Positions 1-6,782 of a stretch of DNA of 8,177 bases are shown piece by piece. The stretch is from Bacillota bacterium. Its GTDB lineage: Bacteria; Bacillota_A; Clostridia; Lutisporales; Lutisporaceae. Each line of letters begins with the position of its first letter. Within the stretch, counting starts at the first letter, position 1. The notes under the pieces are model-generated. The model made no database searches. It was not told the origin of the DNA and was given only the letters and a program-made list of their open reading frames with translations. A program made the position numbers and the translations under genes. Location of the stretch: positions 1 through 8,177 of the forward strand of contig JAKJBT010000073.1 in NCBI GenBank assembly GCA_022706865.1, given 5' to 3'.

Positions 1-6
1 GTGCAT
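1..6 (-). CDS. Start of a gene running off the left edge (partial)
   Basis: Only the first two codons (Met-His) are inside the window, with the ATG at 6-4 on the minus strand. The start is supported by a ribosome binding site, AGAGGTGA (19-12), whose GAGG core ends eight bases before the ATG. A TATAAT hexamer on the minus strand at 53-48 could be a -10 element, but a -35 at 17-nt spacing (TTATTC) is poor, so no promoter is called. The gene lies downstream of folT on the same strand, separated from it by the folT terminator and the palindrome at 68-366, so it is probably transcribed separately. Nothing can be said about its product. Confidence 0.5.
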
Positions 7-67
7 TGCAATCACCTCTTTATACATTATATTCACTTAAAGGTTTGATTATATCTTGTGCGCAATA

Positions 68-366
68 GAAGAATAATGCGACATAATTAAAGTCTGCATA
101 ACCAAGCAAGAGCTTGTATAGTATAGCAGGGCACACTTTTATGCATTTTGGCAACAGGCCTCTGATATGGCTTTGGTAAAAAGTTCGTGAAGCCGGCATG
201 GAGGCCGGTTTAGGTGTCTCGGGCCATGGAGGGCCTTTTGACACCGATAGAACTTTTCCAAAGGCATTGCAGTAGGCCTGTCAAAATCATAATCCGTGTG
301 CGTCGATATACTATACTGTCTCTTGCGGAGAGTTATGCATACTTCAGCTACGTCGCATTCTCCTTC
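68..366. repeat. 299-nt imperfect palindrome / rod-like structured element
   Basis: The two arms are complementary almost throughout. Perfect helices from outside in: 68-71/363-366, 75-82/352-359, 90-93/341-344, 95-102/332-339, 106-112/320-326, 116-125/307-316, 131-136/296-301, 139-142/289-292, 145-150/282-287, 154-161/274-281, 162-164/270-272, 171-176/258-263 and 179-186/250-257. That is 82 pairs over 119-nt arms, broken by small, mostly symmetric internal loops. The tip opens into a junction of two GC-rich hairpins, 190-211 and 213-245, each with the hexaloop AUGGAG (198-203 and 226-231). No coding sequence or transposase is present. It may be a fold-back (MITE-like) element or a structured RNA. 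The strand is undecided because the fold is nearly symmetric. I do not recognise a known family. Confidence 0.85.
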
Positions 367-373
367 TTATATG

Positions 374-408
374 AAAAAGGCTTGGAGCCAATTGGCCCCA
401 AGCCTTTT
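374..408 (-). terminator. Intrinsic terminator of folT
   Basis: On the minus strand an 11-bp stem (408-398 with 385-375, AAAAGGCTTGG/CCAAGCCTTTT) is extended by a G-U pair and the self-complementary GCCAATTGGC (396-387), and a T-run ends at 374. The folT stop codon (409-407) overlaps the base of the stem. The U-tract is short (five). On the plus strand the same hairpin would have only four Us and no gene leads into it, so minus-strand use is favoured. Confidence 0.8.
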
Positions 409-922
409 AATGTTCTTTCGCATAACTCGATTTGTTGATATGACTGCCGATATATTTCCACAGCACATTAATTGTTATTACTTGAACCGGAAGCATAATA
501 GCGCTCTTTATAGTACGCGGTATGAAGAGTGCAGCTGCAGCTTCTCCGGTGGTCATGAAGAGCCAAAGGGTATTCAGCCCAAGATCAACAAATATTGTGA
601 TCAATAAAACACTTTTCGCTATATTGACTATTGTAACCGGGTTTCTGTATAGAAACAGTCCGTATATGGCACCGGTCAGAAATGCGCTCAATGTAAACCC
701 CGGGAAATATGGCCCCTTCGGAAAAATCATCATGCCTATAATATCAGCAGCTGCAGCAGCCATTCCTCCAATAAGCGGGCCAAATAGAATAGCTGAAAAA
801 GCAATAGGTATGAACCCGAAGCCTATCCTTATTATCGGGGTCTGAAAGGATAGAAAGCGGGTAAATATGATTTCCATTGATACGAGCAATCCGACAAAAG
901 CAATTGTCTTGGCCTTACTCAT
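407..922 (-). CDS. folT: Folate-specific ECF transporter S component (FolT)
   Basis: A 171-residue integral membrane protein that would capture folate and dock onto the shared energising module (EcfA, EcfA', EcfT), which is not encoded here. The sequence shows the FolT-family signature: an N-terminal helix leading into RFLSFQTPIIRIGFGFIPIA (about residues 22-41), then ILFGPLIGG, a small-residue-rich helix with ADIIGMMIFPKGPYFPGFTL, and GAIYGLFLYRNP. About six hydrophobic segments are visible and the length is normal for the family. The ATG at 922 is seven bases from AGGAGG (935-930). A THF riboswitch and a switchable leader lie immediately upstream, an established association for folT that independently supports the folate assignment. 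The gene has its own terminator and appears monocistronic. Confidence 0.93.
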   Translation of the reverse strand: MSKAKTIAFVGLLVSMEIIFTRFLSFQTPIIRIGFGFIPIAFSAILFGPLIGGMAAAAADIIGMMIFPKGPYFPGFTLSAFLTGAIYGLFLYRNPVTIVNIAKSVLLITIFVDLGLNTLWLFMTTGEAAAALFIPRTIKSAIMLPVQVITINVLWKYIGSHINKSSYAKEH

Positions 923-929
923 ACAGTCA

Positions 930-984
930 CCTCCTCTCTTTAAATGGCAAATAGACCACTTAAAGAGGGATGGCTCTTAAGTGG
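930..984 (-). promoter_or_regulatory. folT expression platform: two mutually exclusive hairpins controlling the ribosome binding site
   Basis: Two alternative stems can be drawn in the minus-strand leader. Stem A pairs CCACTTAA (984-977) with TTAAGTGG (963-956), perfect over 8 bp. Stem B pairs CTCTTTAA (967-960) with TTAAAGAG (943-936). With a one-base bulge it can add two pairs with the ribosome binding site AGGAGG (935-930). The stems share 963-960 and cannot coexist. Stem A also shares its first two bases (984-983) with the 3' strand of aptamer helix P1. The inferred logic is that ligand-bound P1 disfavours stem A, freeing stem B to hide the ribosome binding site, giving a translational OFF switch. 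No U-run follows either stem, so transcription termination is unlikely. Confidence 0.6.
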
Positions 985-1084
985 CAGCGGAATGCAGCAT
1001 ACATACCGCAAGCCCTGGCGGGCTTTTCGTCTGGTGTCAACTTCCCGTACAACCAGCACTTTACGCATGTAAGCCTACTCTACC
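983..1084 (-). promoter_or_regulatory. Tetrahydrofolate (THF) riboswitch aptamer
   Basis: Read on the minus strand, the sequence matches the class I THF riboswitch in order: GAGTAG after the 5' P1 strand, GCGTAAAGTG, then GGGAAGTTG, ACGAA, GCGGT and TGCATTCCGCT. The expected helices form: P1 GGTAG (1084-1080)/CTGCC (987-983), P2 GCTTACAT (1074-1067)/ATGTATGC (1004-997) with one mismatch, P3 CTGGT (1056-1052)/ACCAG (1035-1031), and P4 AAGCCC (1025-1020)/GGGCTT (1015-1010) with a four-base loop. THF riboswitches are known to control folT, which starts 60 nt downstream. The aptamer would sense reduced folates and lower FolT synthesis when they are plentiful. Confidence 0.93.
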
Positions 1085-1089
1085 ATATA

Positions 1090-1117
1090 TTTATATTGTA
1101 TTGAAATTGTACATCAA
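1090..1117 (-). promoter_or_regulatory. Candidate sigma-A promoter for the riboswitch-folT transcript
   Basis: On the minus strand TTGATG (1117-1112) and TATAAA (1095-1090) are 16 nt apart. A start about 7 nt downstream would fall almost exactly at the 5' strand of aptamer helix P1 (1084), which is where a riboswitch transcript should begin. Both boxes are good but not perfect matches to the consensus. The position relative to the aptamer is the strongest argument. Confidence 0.6.
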
Positions 1118-1193
1118 ATATTCAGCGATTGCAAGCAGAAACCATCATGCGGCTGCTTCTTTAATCCCAAAATACAACAGGATTATACGGCAA

Positions 1194-1222
1194 TTGACTG
1201 TTGGGCGAAAACATAGTAGAAA
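1194..1222 (+). promoter_or_regulatory. Candidate promoter for the small ORF / surface-protein unit
   Basis: TTGACT (1194-1199) and TAGAAA (1217-1222) are separated by 17 nt, matching five and four of six sigma-A consensus positions. Transcription would start near 1229, leaving about 54 nt before the small ORF at 1283. It would fire divergently from the folT promoter. A sporulation sigma factor cannot be excluded, given the spore-related cotF gene downstream. Confidence 0.4.
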
Positions 1223-1282
1223 TGGGACGAACTGTAATTATTGAAAGAATATGGATTGTACTATAAAATAAGGAGGATAAAG

Positions 1283-1369
1283 ATGGTGCCGCCGAATATT
1301 ACAGAGCTGTTAAGAGTATGTTACAAATCATCAAAGCAGTACAGTTTGCATGAAAAGAGTCATATCTAA
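1283..1369 (+). CDS. 28-residue small ORF with a strong ribosome binding site
   Basis: The ATG at 1283 is preceded by a perfect AGGAGG (1271-1276) at a six-base spacing, the best-placed translation signal upstream of the large gene. The ORF begins MVPPNITELLRVCYK and ends SLHEKSHI before TAA. The peptide is hydrophilic with several basic residues and no membrane segment or signal peptide. I do not recognise it. It lies 92 nt ahead of the large surface-protein gene on the same strand. It could be a small regulatory or leader peptide, a genuine small protein, or the remnant 5' end of a decayed gene. No codon-run or terminator-antiterminator pair typical of attenuation is evident behind it. Confidence 0.5.
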   Translation: MVPPNITELLRVCYKSSKQYSLHEKSHI

Positions 1370-1461
1370 TTATTAGGTGAGTATTTGCCATTCAACATCA
1401 AAGGGGTGCACCATTGACATTTTTGTCGGTAAGCACTGATATTTTTAAGGAGGTACGTTTG

Positions 1462-4400
1462 ATGGTCAAAAGATTTGTAACTGTTCTTACAATTTTTGCA
1501 CTGGTTCTAATCGCAATATTGCCTGTGCAGGTTATTGCCGATGATGATATCGGCTATGAGGGACGTATATGCAGGGACTTGGGAATACTGAAGGGACATA
1601 CCGGAATTGTAGACGAAGCATACCTTGAAACACGCCCCAGCAGGCTGCAGGCGGCAATTATGTTCCTTAGGCTTAAGGGTTTGGAACAGGATGCGTTGGA
1701 CTATTACGGAGGAAAAAACTTCAAGGATGCCGGCGTAATTGCCTGGGAAGAAGGCAGAAATGTGCTGAGTTATCTGAAGGAGCATCCGGAGCTGGGATGG
1801 ATTGGTGACGGAGTGAACTTCATGCCTTACAGCCTGATAGATTCAAGGGCATATTACAAGGTACTCCTGGAAAGCCTGGGCTATAAGCAGAAAATTGACG
1901 GCAAGGGAGACTTTGACTGGGAAGAAGTGCTTGATTTTGCAGAAGAAAAGGGTCTGTATAAGGTAGCGGGCATTAAGGACTTTACGGTAAAAAGCCTTGC
2001 GATTGCTACGGTTGAGGCTCTCAATACCAAAATGAAAGGAGAGCGCAGGACTCTTATAGAATACCTGGTGGATGCAGGGGAAGTGGATAAGAGGGATGCA
2101 ATAGCAGCAGGCTTGTATTCAGGGGAATTGGATTCTGAAGTCAAATATGTAATTGCGATTTCCAACAGCAGGGTGGAAGTGGTTTTTGAAGAATCCATAA
2201 AAGGTTCTGATGCTGAGGATGAAAGGCTATATGAAATTGGAGGCCTTGACATAGAGGATGTAAGAATTAAGAATGAATACGCTGTAATAATTGAAACTTC
2301 GGCAATGAAAGAAAATGCTGCATATACGCTGACTATCAATGATGAGGATTACAGCTTCAGGGGGCTCAAGAAGGACAAAACTGCCCCGAAGCTTATAAAA
2401 GTCGAGTGCAAGGATACAGATCTTGTAGAGCTTACATTTGACAGGGTATTGGATGATGAGACAGCCCAGAATACAGGTACTTATACAATCTCAGGAGCAG
2501 ATGTGATATCAGCGAAGCTGGACAGTACCAATACCAAGGTAAGGCTCACTACGGAAGGTATTGAATCGAGACGTTCCTATGAACTGAAAATCCGTGGTAT
2601 AAAAAATGGAGATGGGGTGGCAACCAAGTCAATTACAAAAAAGTTTTCCGGGAAAAAAGATACAATCGCACCTAAGCTGAGCAAACTGACGGTTCTGAAC
2701 AATGTCAAGCTGCTTCTTGAGTTTTCTGACAGCAATGGATTGGATAAATATACCGCCCAAGATGAAAGTAACTATAGAATAACATATAAAGGCGGAAGCC
2801 TGGATGTAGAATCGGCTGAGGTTAAAGACAGGGATAATGACGGCTTGTGGGATTCCGTGTATCTTGTGACTGAAAGCCAGGAAAAAGGTGAGAAATATAC
2901 CCTGATAGTAGAAGATATTAAGGATGGCTCAGTATCCGGAAACAGTATAACAAAGGCGATAAAAAAGGAATTCAGAGGAAAGGATGAGGACAGAACCGGG
3001 CCTTCCATTGCCAGAGATCCGAAAGCAATCACAAACACAATGGTAGAGGTCGAGTTTTCGGATTCCAATGCTTTGGATGTGGAATCCGCCTGTGATATTA
3101 ATTGCTATGAGATAGATGAGAACCTTGAGATTCTCGATGCAAGAATAAAAGATCCCGATGATTTGTATTCAACGGCAGGAAGGACAGTGCTGCTGATTAC
3201 GGAAGAAATGGATAAATCCGAGAGATATACCCTGAGAATCAGCGGTATATGCGATGAATTCGGGAATGAGATGAAGTCTTCAAGCAGCAATAAAGCGTAC
3301 AGGTTCAAAGGAATAGGTGAGGACAGGACTCCGCCCTATATAACCTATGTTCGATGCATAGACAGCAGAACCCTTGAGTTATACTTTGACAACACATTGG
3401 ATGAGGAATCGGCGGAGAACATAATCAACTACAGGATAGACGGTCTTGCTCTTGTTACGAAGGCAGTACTGTTGGAAGATGAAAAAACGGTCAGACTTAC
3501 GGTCAGTTCCCTGTCCTCAGACAGGAATCACACCGTATTGGTAAACAACATAAAGGATTTAACGGGCAATGCACTCTCAAATGTAAGTGTGAATGTACAT
3601 TACAGCGGCAGCTTGTACGACGATGATCCTCCGGAAGTGGATTATATAGAAGCTGTGAACAGGGAAGAGGTCTGGATACATTTTGATGAGGAAGTATTTG
3701 CGGAAAACGCCGTGATGAAGGCATCAGGCATTAATTTCAAACAATCGGGAAGTGTTCTTGAAGAAGGAACGGCAATCGTGATGATAGCATCGGAATTTTT
3801 GCATGATGACAAAGAATACGAGGTAACAGAGCTTACAGGAATACAGGATATGAGGGGAAATAAATATGAGCTTGAGTACGGATTGGATTTCTACGGAACT
3901 GATTATGAGAATGAACCGCCGGAGGTGGACGACTGGGATCAAATAGATGCGAGAACCTTCCGGGTGGTTTTCTCAGAGCCGGTATTGCTTAAAGGAAATG
4001 GGACATCGGGAATCAATAATCCAGGGGGAGTTAACATAGAATGGAAAGCAGTGCTGAATCCCGATGATGAAGATGAGGAAGAAGCTTATTGTACGGTGGA
4101 CTACATTGCTAAGAACAGGAATATTCCTCCTGACAAGGAATTCAGGTTTGATTTTGCTGAAATGATAAAAGACTATGCAGGTATGAAAGCATATGGAGGA
4201 ATAACCATTCTTGAATCATACATGGAGGATGATGAGGAGCCTGACATTGAATATGTTGAAGCTATTAACTGCAAAAAGGTTCAGATAGAATTCAGCGAAG
4301 CCATCAGAGAGCCGGGGAGCTATAAGATTACCTATGAAGATGATAACGGCAAGCTTAGGGCAATAGGCATTGATTATGTTGAAGTTGATCCTGAAGATAA

Positions 4401-6267
4401 TACCAGGGTGAACATTTACACCGTAGATAAGCTTAGTGATGAATACTATTATATCCTTGAGCCGAAGTCAGCGGCGGTGGATATTGCGGGAAATAAGCTG
4501 GATATAGACGATCTTGAGATAGATTTTGAAGGTTCAAGCGTTATGAGCAGCGATTTTATACAGGAGGTTGAGAGGCTGGATTCAAAGAGCTTCAGGGTGA
4601 TTAAGAGCAGCAGGATATCCAAGGTAAGCAGTCTGTATAAGCTTGATAATAACGGAAATGCAATCGGAGAGAACCTTGTTGAAAGTACATCCAGAATCAG
4701 CAGTAATGTGTATAAAGTAGTGTCAAAAGAGGCACTGCTCGAAAATGTCGGATACAGAATCACGGTTGACGGAATTTCATACAAGTTCAGCGGATGGACC
4801 GGCAAATCTGTTTCTGAGCCGACATTGCCGTATAAATCTTCTTCAAAGGAAATCACGAGCTTCGGCTTCAAGAATCTTGCAGGCGGAATAGACGGAAATA
4901 TTGATAAGGATGCCAGGAGAATCAGCCTGACTGTGCCTTATGGAACCGACGTGAGCAGCTTAACCGCAAGCTTCAAGTGTTCGGAGCATGCTGTGGTAGA
5001 AGTGAAAGGAAAGAGGCAGATCAGCGGAGAAACCACCAATGATTTTTCCGGTGAGGTTATTTATACCGTTATTGCCCAGGACGGATCTGCACAGGACTAT
5101 AAGGTAGTGGTGGCCATTGCGAAGGAGCTTGACAAATCCATAAAAGCATTCAGGTTTGAAAAGCCCGATTCCGCCATCGGGGAGATAGATGAGGAAAAGG
5201 GGACTATCACTGTTACAGTACCGTACAGAACAGATCTGAGCAAGCTGGTGCCTGTTATAGATATACCGGACAATACCAGGATATCTGCCAAGCCAGGTAA
5301 AGAGCCTGATTTCAGTGAACCGGTAGTATATGTAGTAACAGCTGAGGATGGAACAACAAAGGAGTATACCGTAATCGTGAAAAAAGCTCCAAACTCAGAA
5401 AACCGTATAACAGTTTTTGCATTCAGAACATTGGAACCGGTTGTCAGGGCAGAAGTAGGCAAGGAGCAGGAGACTATAGAGCTGACAGTACCCTATGGTA
5501 CAGACAGGACTAAGCTTGTTGCGTCCTTCAAGGTTTCACCGGAAGCTGTTGTCAAGGTGGAAGGAGTGGAGCAGGTTAGCGGAGAGACAGAGCAAGACTT
5601 CACAGATCCGGTAGAGTACATTGTAACAGCACAGGACGGTACAGCCAGGAAATATACTGTGAAAGTCACTGTTGCTCCCAGAAGTGAAAAGCTTATTAAG
5701 GAATTCGGATTCTCCGTTCCCAAAGCGGAAGGAGTGATAAATGAAGCTGAGAATCAGATAAACGTTACTGTACCCTTTGGAACTTCACTGAATGGACTTG
5801 CGGCAGTATTCGTCAGTTCGGAAAACAGTAAAGTCCTGATTGGAAGCGAAGAGCAGAAAAGCGGAGAGACAGTAAAGGATTTTACCAATCCGGTAATATA
5901 TACTGTTGCAGCACAGGACGGCTCAACCCGGAACTATACTGTAACAGTCAAAGTTGCAGCTGAAAATGAAAAAAAATTATTAAGATTTGGATTTGCAGGC
6001 TTGAAACCAAGAGCAAGAGGAATTATCGATCAGCAGAACCATAAAGTCAGAGTATCTGTTCCATCCAATACGAATGTGTCAAACCTGATTGCTACATTCT
6101 CTTATCTGGGAAAGTCGGTATATGTTGGGGAAGTGCAGCAGCAAAGCGGCATAACACCTAATGATTTCAGCCGCGAGGTTGTTTACAGAATAACGGCAGA
6201 TGATGGTTCCTATATTGAATATACGGTAATTGTAACAGTTACGGAAGATAAAACCAAAGGCTTTTAG
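1462..6267 (+). CDS. Large secreted surface protein with SLH-like, Ig-like (Big_5-type) and DUF5018-like repeats
   Basis: The product has 1601 residues. The start at 1462 is chosen because AAGGAGG (1447-1453) lies eight bases before it and a classic signal peptide follows immediately (MVKR, a hydrophobic core, then VIA-DDD, probable cleavage near residue 26). An in-frame TTG at 1414 would bury that signal. Residues about 27-240 resemble degenerate SLH repeats (LGILKG, TRPSRLQAAIMFLRLKG, then two similar units), the module that anchors proteins to secondary cell-wall polymers. Residues about 305-1125 hold seven clear Ig-like domains of about 100 residues, most opening with D-x-T-x-P or D-x-PPE, plus a diverged eighth. 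Residues 1129-1601 are five DUF5018-like repeats. A DRDNDGLWD segment (456-464) resembles a calcium-binding loop. No catalytic domain, transmembrane anchor or LPXTG sorting motif is visible. A structural or adhesive role at the cell or spore surface is inferred. Confidence 0.85.
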   Translation: MVKRFVTVLTIFALVLIAILPVQVIADDDIGYEGRICRDLGILKGHTGIVDEAYLETRPSRLQAAIMFLRLKGLEQDALDYYGGKNFKDAGVIAWEEGRNVLSYLKEHPELGWIGDGVNFMPYSLIDSRAYYKVLLESLGYKQKIDGKGDFDWEEVLDFAEEKGLYKVAGIKDFTVKSLAIATVEALNTKMKGERRTLIEYLVDAGEVDKRDAIAAGLYSGELDSEVKYVIAISNSRVEVVFEESIKGSDAEDERLYEIGGLDIEDVRIKNEYAVIIETSAMKENAAYTLTINDEDYSFRGLKKDKTAPKLIKVECKDTDLVELTFDRVLDDETAQNTGTYTISGADVISAKLDSTNTKVRLTTEGIESRRSYELKIRGIKNGDGVATKSITKKFSGKKDTIAPKLSKLTVLNNVKLLLEFSDSNGLDKYTAQDESNYRITYKGGSLDVESAEVKDRDNDGLWDSVYLVTESQEKGEKYTLIVEDIKDGSVSGNSITKAIKKEFRGKDEDRTGPSIARDPKAITNTMVEVEFSDSNALDVESACDINCYEIDENLEILDARIKDPDDLYSTAGRTVLLITEEMDKSERYTLRISGICDEFGNEMKSSSSNKAYRFKGIGEDRTPPYITYVRCIDSRTLELYFDNTLDEESAENIINYRIDGLALVTKAVLLEDEKTVRLTVSSLSSDRNHTVLVNNIKDLTGNALSNVSVNVHYSGSLYDDDPPEVDYIEAVNREEVWIHFDEEVFAENAVMKASGINFKQSGSVLEEGTAIVMIASEFLHDDKEYEVTELTGIQDMRGNKYELEYGLDFYGTDYENEPPEVDDWDQIDARTFRVVFSEPVLLKGNGTSGINNPGGVNIEWKAVLNPDDEDEEEAYCTVDYIAKNRNIPPDKEFRFDFAEMIKDYAGMKAYGGITILESYMEDDEEPDIEYVEAINCKKVQIEFSEAIREPGSYKITYEDDNGKLRAIGIDYVEVDPEDNTRVNIYTVDKLSDEYYYILEPKSAAVDIAGNKLDIDDLEIDFEGSSVMSSDFIQEVERLDSKSFRVIKSSRISKVSSLYKLDNNGNAIGENLVESTSRISSNVYKVVSKEALLENVGYRITVDGISYKFSGWTGKSVSEPTLPYKSSSKEITSFGFKNLAGGIDGNIDKDARRISLTVPYGTDVSSLTASFKCSEHAVVEVKGKRQISGETTNDFSGEVIYTVIAQDGSAQDYKVVVAIAKELDKSIKAFRFEKPDSAIGEIDEEKGTITVTVPYRTDLSKLVPVIDIPDNTRISAKPGKEPDFSEPVVYVVTAEDGTTKEYTVIVKKAPNSENRITVFAFRTLEPVVRAEVGKEQETIELTVPYGTDRTKLVASFKVSPEAVVKVEGVEQVSGETEQDFTDPVEYIVTAQDGTARKYTVKVTVAPRSEKLIKEFGFSVPKAEGVINEAENQINVTVPFGTSLNGLAAVFVSSENSKVLIGSEEQKSGETVKDFTNPVIYTVAAQDGSTRNYTVTVKVAAENEKKLLRFGFAGLKPRARGIIDQQNHKVRVSVPSNTNVSNLIATFSYLGKSVYVGEVQQQSGITPNDFSREVVYRITADDGSYIEYTVIVTVTEDKTKGF
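2380..4800 (+). repeat. Tandem Ig-like domain region (7 clear + 1 diverged units) within the surface protein
   Basis: Protein-level repeats about 95-110 residues long start near residues 307, 402, 513, 624, 723, 819 and 927, with a diverged unit from about 1027. Recurrent features are a Pro-Pro or Ala-Pro entry, a V-E-[VL]-x-F[SD] strand (for example VELTFDRVLDDETA, LELYFDNTLDEESA, VQIEFSEAI), a tyrosine-rich YxITxxD or YTLRIxGI strand and a closing KFSG or RFKG. This matches Big_5/SbsA-type bacterial Ig-like domains. DNA identity between units is low, so the duplications are old. Confidence 0.75.
4846..6264 (+). repeat. Five DUF5018-like repeats at the C-terminus of the surface protein
   Basis: Units begin with [IL]-x-x-F-x-F near residues 1131, 1227, 1316, 1412 and 1507. 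Each follows the pattern IxVxVPYGTDxSxLxxxF, VEVxGxxQxSGET, DFSxPVxYTVxAQDGSxxxYTV. Units are 89-96 residues long. The second unit is shorter because it lacks the valine-rich strand ending in QxSGET, reading ISAKPGKEPDFSEPV instead. The last unit ends about 10 residues before the C-terminus. The similarity to DUF5018 domains is a recollection of the family pattern and was not searched. Confidence 0.75.
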
Positions 6268-6300
6268 TATATTTTACTTACAATGAAAAATACTAAAGCC
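6259..6300 (+). promoter_or_regulatory. Intercistronic hairpin between the surface-protein gene and cotF
   Basis: GGCTTTTAGTATATTTT (6259-6275) pairs with AAAATACTAAAGCC (6287-6300) with single-base bulges. It starts in the last codons of the large gene and ends directly before GGAGGTGA, the cotF ribosome binding site (6301-6308). It has no U-tract on the plus strand, so it is not a standard terminator. On the minus strand T-rich sequence follows, but no minus-strand gene leads into it. It could stabilise the upstream transcript, limit read-through or modulate cotF translation. Confidence 0.55.
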
Positions 6301-6312
6301 GGAGGTGATTTT

Positions 6313-6777
6313 ATGAACAATCTGACTCAAAAGGAAAAGGGGCTGCTTCAGGACCAGAAGACCAATGAGGAGATATGCATCAAGAAATACAATGATTATG
6401 CCAACAAGGCACAAGACCCTCAGCTGAAGCAACTTTTCAGCTCCCATGCAAAGCATGAGCAGCAGCATCTTAATACCATCAACCAGCTGTTAAGCGGACA
6501 GATGCCGGGGATGAACCAGAATCAGCAGCAAGGCCAGCAGGGGGCACAGGGTCAGCAGCCCATAAGAGCAGGAACCGGAAGCAAAAGCGACGGGGACCTG
6601 TGCAACGATATTCTCATGACTGAGAAGTACGTTTCAGGAGCATACGATACAGCAATATTTGAATTCAGGGATCCAAACATTCGCCAAGCCCTGAACCATA
6701 TACAGAAGGAAGAGCAGCAGCATGGAGAGAGTGTCTATAAGTATATGGAGAGCATGGGCTTGTACAATCCGCAGTAA
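6313..6777 (+). CDS. CotF-family spore coat protein
   Basis: The product has 154 residues, starting at 6313 behind GGAGGTGA (6301-6308). The in-frame ATG at 6283 lacks a ribosome binding site and lies in the loop of the preceding hairpin. The protein contains two related helical halves of the CotF/ferritin-like type: residues 4-60 (EEICIKKYNDYANKAQDPQLKQ, ending in HAKHEQQHLNTI) and 92-151 (DLCNDILMTEKYVSGAYDTA, ending in QKEEQQHGESV). They are joined by a low-complexity Gln/Gly linker (63-83). The repeated EQQH signature fits members of this family, which are small coat or spore-associated proteins with no established catalytic activity. It probably acts on the forming spore. A strong terminator follows, and it may be co-transcribed with the upstream surface-protein gene 45 nt away. 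Confidence 0.88.
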   Translation: MNNLTQKEKGLLQDQKTNEEICIKKYNDYANKAQDPQLKQLFSSHAKHEQQHLNTINQLLSGQMPGMNQNQQQGQQGAQGQQPIRAGTGSKSDGDLCNDILMTEKYVSGAYDTAIFEFRDPNIRQALNHIQKEEQQHGESVYKYMESMGLYNPQ

Positions 6778-6782
6778 GCAAT

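Noticed and set aside
236..243. TTGACA at 238-243 (plus) and at 284-279 (minus) as promoters inside the palindrome
   Set aside because: No acceptable -10 hexamer occurs at 16-18 nt spacing in either case, and the bases are explained by helix pairing.
214..607. Open frames through the palindrome and antisense to folT
   Set aside because: They lack ribosome binding sites and known domains. The similar peptides from the two arms are a by-product of the inverted repeat.
1241..1267. TTGAAA / TATAAA pair as promoter of the small ORF
   Set aside because: Spacing is only 15 nt, and the predicted start falls inside the AGGAGG at 1271-1276.
1414..1442. TTGACA (1414-1419) with a TGATAT -10 as promoter of the large gene
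   Set aside because: The -10 is poor, and transcription would begin at about 1449, inside the ribosome binding site, leaving no usable leader.
1414..1461. TTG at 1414 as an earlier start for the large surface protein, adding 16 residues
   Set aside because: It has no convincing ribosome binding site and would bury the signal peptide. The ATG at 1462 has AAGGAGG at good spacing and begins with a classic signal sequence.
6283..6312. Earlier ATG for the CotF-family protein
   Set aside because: There is no ribosome binding site and it lies in the loop of the intercistronic hairpin. The ATG at 6313 has GGAGGTGA directly upstream.
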